From Hirudo medicinalis (Eukaryota > Annelida > Clitellata > Hirudinida > Hirudinidae): 64,000 bases of DNA. The stretch lies in the NCBI GenBank assembly GCA_011800805.1, contig MPNW01000560.1, positions 121,342-185,341 of the forward strand, read 5' to 3'. How positions within the stretch are numbered: the first letter of the stretch is position 1; each line of letters opens with the position of its first letter. This document shows positions 56,681 to 64,000 of the stretch, piece after piece. Made by a program: the position numbers and the translations under genes. The notes under the pieces are model-generated. The model was not told the origin of the DNA. It saw only the letters and a list, made by a program, of their open reading frames with translations, and made no database searches.

Positions 56681-57491
56681 TATTTATGCATTATTGCGTT
56701 TATTCACGTCAAACATCAATACAAATTAATGCATGTGAATGTTTATTTGAAAGCAATGTTACATTTCTTATGATTTAATTCGTTTAAATCATCGTTAAGA
56801 TTGAAAGGAATTCGATTTGAACTAACAGGCTCTCAAATGAAAAACGTCACACAACGAAGCATTTTACTTGCAAGTAAAACAATCTTTGTAGATCAAAATT
56901 TGGACATTAAAAGTTTTTATTCCGGGATTTGATGCTTGTTGATTGAAGACAATTATCTTATTTTAATTGATAAATTATTGAAAAATTATTGTTACAATGT
57001 TAAAATGAATAATAACGAATTTGAGTAGCAATGTGTTTGAAATTGTGAATACTTCTTACGATAAAATGTTACTTTACGTTTGTTTTAATAAAATTCGGCC
57101 TCGATTTAAATCGAAATTTAAAACCTAAAAACTTATTTATTTATTTGTCGAAAAGTAAAACTTGTCTGCATCTCGAGTATGATCATACTTAATACTGAAC
57201 TTCAAACCTCGAATTTTTTACAGTAGACGTCTGCTATTTGTTATTTTTTAAATTGTCAATGCAACCTACCGAGTTGCTTAATCAGCACCATGAAGATTAT
57301 AATTATGCAATTATATGGTTGTTTTCACATCGTATTTACACCATTCAAGGAAATGTTTTTAGTTATGAGACTGCTTTTATTTATATTATTTTATTTTTAC
57401 GTTTAATGGTGCGATCAACGCAGCCAATAGTCAGTGGTGTAGCCAGGATTACAAAATCGGTTGAGGTAGGGGCCAAATAATTTTATATGTA
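56681..57491. other. Intergenic, nothing recognised
   Basis: AT-rich. Confidence 0.4.
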
Positions 57492-57605
57492 CATAAATAT
57501 TACAGCATCAAATAATATTACATAAATATTAAAGCATCACAGTATATTACATAAATATTACAGCATCAAAGTGTATTACATAAATATTACAGCATCAAAG
57601 TATGT
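57492..57605. repeat. 29-bp tandem repeat, four copies
   Basis: CATAAATATTACAGCATCAA starts near 57492, 57521, 57550 and 57579, period 29. Confidence 0.88.
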
Positions 57606-58505
57606 CACTGTAGAATATCGGCATAATTTCACACTAAAGACAAGTAAGGAAAACAAAGACACTGCTAAATTAGTCATCGAATATGTAATAAATAATTATG
57701 TCAAAAGCTTTCCTAATTTACTCGAGATATATTATGACCAATAAATTATTTAAGAATTATTATTATTTATGAATTACATTGAGGACTTACAAATATATTG
57801 AGGGACAAACTGACACGGGTAGTCGCTACGAATTCACATCGAAGGTCACACACCACACATGCAACGACCTTAGCAAATGCGTCGGGAAGATTTATTTTTA
57901 GTTTCTAAATGTTGCTTAAATGGGCTTAAAACTATTGATTTGGTAGCACAATATTCTAATTATAATGCCCTTCTAATGATATCGAACTAAGCTACGAAAA
58001 TATTCCAATAAGTTTTTAATGTTGCATTCTTTCGTCCCATCACTAAAATAAAAAATCACACGAAGACAAACAGCTTTAAGCTAAGAGAAAAAGTTGATTC
58101 TGCACGAATTAAACAATACCAGACGATCGACCATTGAGACTGGCTATCATCAAAACAACCCACGAGAGTTTTTACAAATTTATGTCGTTGCAGTCGGAAT
58201 TTCGAGGCACCGCTCGAAATATTCTCAACAATTATTCAACATTAGGAGGACCCATAACGCACTTTATCAGGCAAGACATAAGATGCTTAATCAAAATCAA
58301 TAAACTACTGAGACCCACTCCAGGTGCAGAGTAATTCCAACCATCTCCCTTCCAAGCACCAGACAGGGACAGAATTGTTGTACCACATCGCAACAGCTCA
58401 CAAACAACACACAAAAGCATTCACAATCAGCAAAACAAATTACCGATCGTTCAAAACAACACTGCTGTTTGGGCCCAATTTAATGAAGGTTAAAAACTGG
58501 AACTC
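57606..58505. other. Intergenic and distal 3' flank of peroxiredoxin
   Basis: Short open frames on both strands, none with a domain. Confidence 0.45.
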
Positions 58506-58511
58506 TTTATT
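58506..58511 (-). terminator. Possible polyadenylation signal of peroxiredoxin
   Basis: TTTATT on the + strand is AATAAA on the minus strand, about 220 bp beyond the stop codon. Confidence 0.45.
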
Positions 58512-58732
58512 TTCCAATCCCGTTCATCCTATCAAGCTCACAAGCAGACATAATTTGGCAAAAGAACAAAACTCGGTCGAACGAAGGCTCAGCTTTGTCA
58601 GCAAACTTTGTCAGTTTTTTATTCAAAACACCTCGACCATCGATCGACAACATCGACAGAAGGATTTTATAACATCCTTCAAAAACCACAACAGAAAATT
58701 ATCAAAGCTTAAATGCTTGTCTCCTTCGAATA

Positions 58733-60005
58733 TTAGTTAGCCTTGGCAAAATATTCCTTGCTGCTGACAGGATCTGCCTTGATGGTAGCAGCACCGGGCT
58801 TCCAACCGGCAGGGCAGACTGAAAAATTACGACGAAAATTAAAATGCAAATAAACGTTTTTAAGGTAAGTAAAAAAGGCATTTCTTCGAGTAATTTACTT
58901 AAACTCATTTGCCGAGCACTCGCTCGCAAAAGTCGAAAGCGCACGTTGAACCTTCGACTCGGCTCAAAATTAGCTCGCCTAACAGCAGCCTCATTATAAT
59001 ACCTGCACATCGCACACTCAGGCTCATGAATTTCCAAGAACATAACAACAATGAAATGTGTAGGTTTAAACCTAACAAAAAGAAATAACTAAACAATGAA
59101 ACTGTTCAAGCAAAAATACAACCTTAAACCATCAGGCAAGACCAAGATTAAAGTTCGGGACATTCTTAATGCAAAGGAAGCACTTAAGATAAGGATAACA
59201 ATCAATAAACATGGCATCTCTTAAAATAACATATACAAGCTAAGTTAAAAACGTTCAAATCTCACCTTCTCCGTGCTTCTCGACAAACTGGAAAGCCTGG
59301 ACGAGTCTGAGGGTCTCGTCGACGCTCCTTCCGACGGGCAGGTCGTTGATCGTCACCTGCCTCAAGTTGCCCTTGCCATCGATGATGAAGAGACCCCTTG
59401 AATAGTGAAGACCAATTGTATCACATGATACTCCATAATATTCTGTAACTTCTTGCAATTTCCAACATTTCCTAAAGCTCACCTGAAATCAACACCAGTC
59501 TCCTCATTGAAAACACAGTATGACCTTGAAATCTTCCTGTTGGTGTCCGCCAACAATGGAATATTGAGGCCTCCGAGTCCACCATCCTTGCGAGATGTCT
59601 TGATCCTGAGAACAAAGAGCAAAGTCTCTTGTGCAAATTACAAAAGTCTTTCAAACGCTTAAACTCGAAAATTTTGTAAAAGTTGTTACCTTTTTATGCA
59701 AACTAATTAAAGCATTTTTAGCTTTGAAATTTGTTAAGAAGCTCTTACCAGGCCAAATGAGTAAATTGGCTGTCAGTGGAGCATGCTACAACCTCGCAGC
59801 CAATTTTGCGGAACTCCTCAACTCTGTCAGAGAAAGCAATAATCTCCGTCGGGCAGACGAATGTGAAATCAAGAGGGTAGAAGAACAAGACCAAATATTT
59901 CCCCTTGAAGTCGCTTAGAGAAATGTTCTTGAATTCTCCATTCACCACGGCAGACCCTTGGAAGTCGGGAGCTGGAGCAGCGAGTTTCAAGTTGCAGACG
60001 GACAT
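58733..60005 (-). CDS. Typical 2-Cys peroxiredoxin (Prx1/2 type), 198 aa
   Basis: Reduces hydrogen peroxide and hydroperoxides using thioredoxin, as a cytosolic dimer or decamer. Exons on the minus strand: 59749-60005, 59483-59605, 59266-59396 and 58733-58818, all GT-AG and in phase. The peroxidatic Cys51 lies in [10 protein letters not shown] and the resolving Cys172 in VCPAGWKPG. The GGLG loop ([15 protein letters not shown]) and the C-terminal YF helix (KEYFAKAN) are both present, the pair linked with sensitivity to overoxidation in animal enzymes. Length equals the family norm and there is no leader peptide. The ATG at 60003-60005 follows a 5' UTR acceptor (GAATTGCAG). Divergent from riboflavin kinase. 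Confidence 0.95.
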
Positions 60006-60509
60006 TTTCGGAAAACCTGCAATTCATAATTAGTCAAAATTACAATGCGCCAGAAAGCGCAAACTCCTCTTAATTAAAAACACCACCAACAGCAGAAGGC
60101 GCCTGTAGCGAAACAAACTTTTGCAAAAACTAATGAATTTATACTCAGCCTTGCCGCGAACCTCAAACAAAAGCGTCGACCGACAAGGCAAGCAGGAGAC
60201 TGTAATGTGATAGGTCAGTTTGTCACATTTCTAGAACCTTATTCTATCAAAAAATACGGATTTAAATATTATTTTTGTCTTATATGTTTCAGATAAAAAA
60301 AATTATATTAACTAACAATTCAATAATTCGAGAAACGATTTTTTTTTATTCTATATTTAAAGGGAAATTAATTATTATGCTTAAACCAACAAGCTAAAAA
60401 TAGTTGCTTGAATAATATCGGTTAAAACTTATTTCTAGTTAATCTCTGCTATTATAAAATTGTTCAAAAGTAAAGATCATGTGAATTTACTTTTGTCAGC
60501 TGTGCTACG
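60006..60509. promoter_or_regulatory. Shared upstream region of divergent Prx and riboflavin kinase genes
   Basis: About 500 bp separate the two ATGs. On the minus strand TATAAAT (60137-60143) is placed to start the Prx 5' UTR exon, followed by a spliced leader exon to about 60020. No TATA box is evident for the riboflavin kinase side. Confidence 0.5.
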
Positions 60510-61821
60510 ATGAGTTACGAACGATGTTTTCCACATTTCGTGTCTGGAAGTATCGTGAAAGGATTTGGCCGAGGAAGTAGAGACCTAGGATTTCCAACCG
60601 GTTAGATCCTGAGTGGGTGTGCTTTTATGCAAAGGCTTTCGTAGAAAGGATGAATGAATTGTGAATTGAAGGGTTTTGCTCGAATCATGAAATCATTCTG
60701 AATAATTTTGACTTAAGGAATACGTCAGTTTTTGACTTAATTTCTAATTAATTAAAATATTTCTACAAAGTATTCTTTAATATTTTTGCAGTTTTAAATG
60801 GTATGCAATTTGTATTTCAGCTAACTTTTCAGAAGAGGTCACAGATTCTCTTCCTGATGCATTTCCCTGTGGAATTTATTATGGCTGGGCAAAAGTTGAT
60901 GATGGTCCAGTTTACAAGATGGTCATGAGCATTGGCTATAATCCCTTTTATAATAACACCAAAAAGACAATGGTAAGATTTGTTACATTCAACTGCAATA
61001 ATGTGTAAACTATAATAAAATGTAAATATTGGTGAAAAATACAGCAAATATAAATAATTTTTTGTCTTAATTTTGGCAGAATGTCTGACAAACATAAACA
61101 TTGTTTATGATTTGATGTGTTTGCCATTTATTAATCTAGATGATTTTAATTTGTTGATTGAGGGGAATAAAATGTTGAAATAATAAAAACATAATTTAAG
61201 GCCAACAAAAGAAGAGTAAAAAAGAAAAAAAATATTTTTAGTTAAAAAAAATTGCTTGAATCAGCGAGGACTTTGATTTACATCCTTGTAATTTAAATGT
61301 AATTATAATATTTGTTGATGCTGTTGTACCTGTCACATTGCTGATGTTCAAGCTATCTCAGACAGTTGTGTTCCTGCATGCCACATCAAAAGCAAAAAAG
61401 TCAAAAGCTGTAATGTGTCACGTTTTCAACCCAGCTTGCACAGCCATGAGCACCCTTGTAAATGGTTTCTAAAATGTGCCCGTAATGCGACGCAAGCATT
61501 ACTACGTAACACAAAGTCTTCAATGCAATGTATAATCGATGTTTCAGGAAACGCACATCCTGCATAGTTTTGACGGAGACTTGTACGGATGCTTCCTCAA
61601 AGTCTGCCTGCTTGGTTACCTCAGAGAGGAGAAGAACTTTGATGACATTGGTAGTTTAATTTCTTTCGACCAATTAAAATACGTAAATCATGATAATCAT
61701 CTTCGCTCGCCATGCAGCTCAGTTGGTCGACGAGATCAAGAACGACATCCGACTGGTGGAAGAACTTTTGTCGGATGCGAAATCATCTTCGTTTCAGAGG
61801 CACGAGTTGTTCGACGATTGA
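60510..61821 (+). CDS. Riboflavin kinase (149 aa)
   Basis: Phosphorylates riboflavin to FMN with ATP, the first step of flavin cofactor synthesis. Exons: 60510-60600, 60821-60972, 61548-61650 and 61718-61821, GT-AG and in phase. The protein reads MSYERCFPHFVSGSIVKGFG, then RGSRDLGFPTAN with the PTAN motif that binds Mg-ATP, then CGIYYGWAKV, YKMVMSIGYNPFYNNTKKTM, ETHILHSFDGDLYG with the catalytic Glu, and GYLREEKNFDDI. Every signature block of the eukaryotic enzyme is present and length matches (animal enzymes are about 150-160 residues). It is monofunctional, without an FAD synthetase part. AATAAA at 61830 sits only about 10 bp after the stop. Confidence 0.95.
61370..61478 (+). repeat. SINE family 1, degraded copy
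   Basis: GTGTTCCTGCATGCCACATC, then TAATGTGTCACGTTTTCAACCCAGC and GAGCACCCTTG follow the order of the 7.8-kb copy. The A-box region and the tail are lost. It lies in intron 2 of the riboflavin kinase gene. Confidence 0.65.
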
Positions 61822-62029
61822 GTGAAACGAATAAATCATTCGATCATGATTGATGCTCGCCACAGAATGTGCTTCAAGTGATTGTTAATTGTTTGCTTAA
61901 GGCATTTAGTGGTGTTTAACTAAATTTGATCGTGAATAGCATTACTCAGGCTGTCTACTTCACATGTCATTTGCTTTTGTGAGGATTTTGCTTCCTCATT
62001 TAAGTCATTTCATTGCATCATTGGCGAGG
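61822..62029. other. 3' flank of riboflavin kinase
   Basis: AATAAA at 61830-61835; otherwise nothing recognised. Confidence 0.4.
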
Positions 62030-62047
62030 TCGTCATCAACATCATCG

Positions 62048-62084
<37 letters not shown>
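62030..62084. repeat. (CAT)n microsatellite
   Basis: Continuous CAT run with two CGT interruptions. Confidence 0.9.
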
Positions 62085-63044
62085 GAAAATTTAAATTATT
62101 ACTTATTATTTCTTCAACACTGATATCACTAAAACATTAATAATACAGTTAATGCAAGCATTAAAGTCATTGCAATGAGCCTCTCATTACAATATTTACG
62201 GAAATTTTGTCATCTTTTTTAAGCTATTTACCGACAATTACAGTAACTAATTATTTGAAATTGTTACACTTTGTTGAACCTGTTCAGTTCAAACTTCATT
62301 CCCCCTTTCCCGATCTATCAGCTTTCAGGAGACGTCGTCTTGATTAATAATTTTCTAACTGCATTCTAATTACACTGCTTGTTGAGTTCTTACAGTTTCG
62401 AATGCCCACCCATCACTCGATACCTCATCTCTCATGTTGTCGTCATTATTGTTGTCAGCACCATAGCAACCGTAACGATCATTGCATCGTCGTCGTCATC
62501 ATCATCATCATCATCATTACCATCATGATCATCACAATCCTCAAGTCCTATCATGTTCTAGAGATTGTTTGTTATTCGACTTCCATAGACTTTATAATTA
62601 ATACAATTATGAATGCTATTATGGATTGTAATTATATATTGACATATTATTGTGATTATAAGGACTGTGACATCTTGAGACGAGTCATACCCTGTCCTCA
62701 TGTCAAGGCAAAAACATTTTGACTCATCTTTGTCTCCCTCTTGGTATTCCTAAGTCTTGTTTTAATCTCTAACTTAAATGATCTTACTAACTCTCATCGA
62801 AAAGTTATATTAAGCTATTATTAATCGTAAATATGCATTAATAATTTACATTCAATATTCTATCATCGTCACCTGATAAATATAATCACCTCCGCTTGGA
62901 ACATGTTGTCCATAAAAAATTGTGTCCCCTGACACATCGATGATGAGATGTTTCAACTGAAGGACCTTAGAATTTACTTTGACATAATTCTTCTTACTTT
63001 AATGGAATTTTTTGAAGTTGCTATTGTCTGCATCTTTTACCGAC
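62085..63044. other. Intergenic with a short (CGT/CAT)n run
   Basis: CGT/CAT repeats at about 62487-62528. A 106-codon open frame over them is low-complexity. Nothing else seen. Confidence 0.5.
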
Positions 63045-63206
63045 CTCGTACGTGTATGTTATACATTGTATAATGTATGTCCACCTCATACATGTATGTT
63101 ATACATTGTATAATGTATGTCCACCTCATACATGTATGTTATACGTTGTATAATGTATGTCCACCTCATACATGTATGTTATACGTTGTATAATGTATCT
63201 TCACCT
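63045..63206. repeat. 40-bp tandem repeat with internal hairpin, four copies
   Basis: Period 40 (ATACATTGTA at 63061 and 63101, then ATACGTTGTA twice). In the first two units ATACATT-GTAT-AATGTAT forms a perfect 7-bp stem; the last two carry ATACGTT against AATGTAT, one mismatch. Confidence 0.9.
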
Positions 63207-63783
63207 ACTTTTAAAACAGCAAATAAACAGGTCTTTATAAAATGTGTTTCTTATCATGTTATTTATGTTGTTGGGGAATGAAATTAGAACATCAAAGTTT
63301 GAAGTGTTTCGTTTGAAATAAACATAATGCAATTTTAAATGTAATTTGCCAAAAGCTAAATAAATTACTAATTTACTGTCTTACAACCACGGGTACAATT
63401 TGTGACTCAATCGTTGCGATTCTTGCATTTCCATCCGTGTAAGATGTCCAAAAAAATAACTGCCTCGCTTTATCATATCTTGTGACATTATTTACGGATT
63501 AAATGGAAAATAACGAAGTAAATGTTTGCTAATTAGAAGGTAACTCTGAAATAATGGAAGATTATGCAAGCATTAACGATCATTGAATTAAAAACGAATT
63601 CTGCTTTTTCGTCAGAACCTCCAACAAGCTTTGTTAGTGAAGCGCAATTCTATTTGGAAATCTTATTTATGGCACATGGTTATTTATGCTATGTAGTTAT
63701 TGATAATGTTTTACACGCACTGGCTACTTGTCAGATGAGAGATTTGATATTGTAATTTCCGTTTTAATCTCATCTTATTATTA
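63207..63783. other. Intergenic, nothing recognised
   Basis: AT-rich with one unsupported 63-codon frame. Confidence 0.4.
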
Positions 63784-63895
63784 CTATCGTCATCGTCGTC
63801 GTCGTCATAGACATCATCATCATCGTCATCGTCGTCGTCGTCGTCTCGTCGTCGTCGTCGTCGTCATCATCATCATCGTCATCGTCATCGTCATC

Positions 63896-63983
<88 letters not shown>

Positions 63984-64000
63984 TCATCATCATCATCATC
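63784..64000. repeat. (CAT/CGT)n microsatellite running off the window
   Basis: CGT-rich first half turns into a nearly pure CAT run from about 63897 to the end. Confidence 0.92.

Noticed and set aside
58094..58740. Overlapping + strand frames beside the peroxiredoxin stop
   Set aside because: They lie over the 3' UTR of the minus-strand peroxiredoxin and have no domain.
63045..63206. Direct repeats that could be mistaken for a CRISPR array
   Set aside because: The 40-bp units abut with no unique spacers, and the DNA is from an animal genome.

Overview
The window is AT-rich nuclear DNA from an invertebrate animal. The evidence is dense short GT-AG introns, TATA boxes, AATAAA signals, tRNA-derived SINEs, a CR1-like LINE relic, a hAT relic, and long (CAT)n, (GAT)n and (TTA)n tracts. 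A lophotrochozoan such as an annelid or leech would fit, but that is a low-confidence guess from gene content and style. Gene models were built by hand from splice sites, phase continuity and domain motifs. No database search was run.

Layout. (1) 0-4 kb, + strand: the 3' part of a membrane receptor with a WSC domain, EGF repeats, one transmembrane helix and a tyrosine-bearing tail. (2) 4.3-4.5 kb: hAT transposase relic. (3) 6.7-7.6 kb, +: a broken paralogue of the receptor. (4) 9.6-10.45 kb, -: CR1-like reverse transcriptase relic. (5) 10.8-13.8 kb, +: a HECT E3 ubiquitin ligase with one uninterrupted coding exon. (6) 17.0-24.6 kb, +: an alpha-2-macroglobulin/thioester-protein family gene of about 1,470 residues in about 36 exons, with the thioester motif lost. 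(7) 25.7-28.2 and 30.4-32.9 kb, -: two tandem 311-residue secreted WSC-WSC-EGF paralogues whose nine coding exons have identical lengths. (8) 35.5-36.9 kb, -: a short TOPORS-like RING protein. (9) 37-44 kb: SINE, RT fragments and an unexplained array of about 210-bp tandem units downstream of a good TATA box and first exon. (10) 44.6-47.0 kb, +: a multi-C2H2 zinc-finger protein. (11) 47-58 kb: gene-poor and rich in simple and tandem repeats. (12) 58.7-61.8 kb: a divergent pair, 2-Cys peroxiredoxin (-) and riboflavin kinase (+). (13) 62-64 kb: more microsatellites.

The most interesting unit is the first 33 kb. It holds a transmembrane WSC/EGF receptor, a decayed copy and two secreted copies that end just after the second EGF. 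The four copies lie on both sides of a macroglobulin-family gene that cannot form a thioester. The two secreted genes share a GATA-type 12-mer just upstream of their start. This looks like a small, lineage-expanded recognition or defence-type locus with soluble forms of a membrane receptor. The architecture is read from sequence; the function is inference.

The assembly has five single-N joints. Three are flanked by exact copies of the same 84-127 bp. Two of those fall inside receptor exons, and at least one breaks the frame unless collapsed, so they are assembly artefacts.
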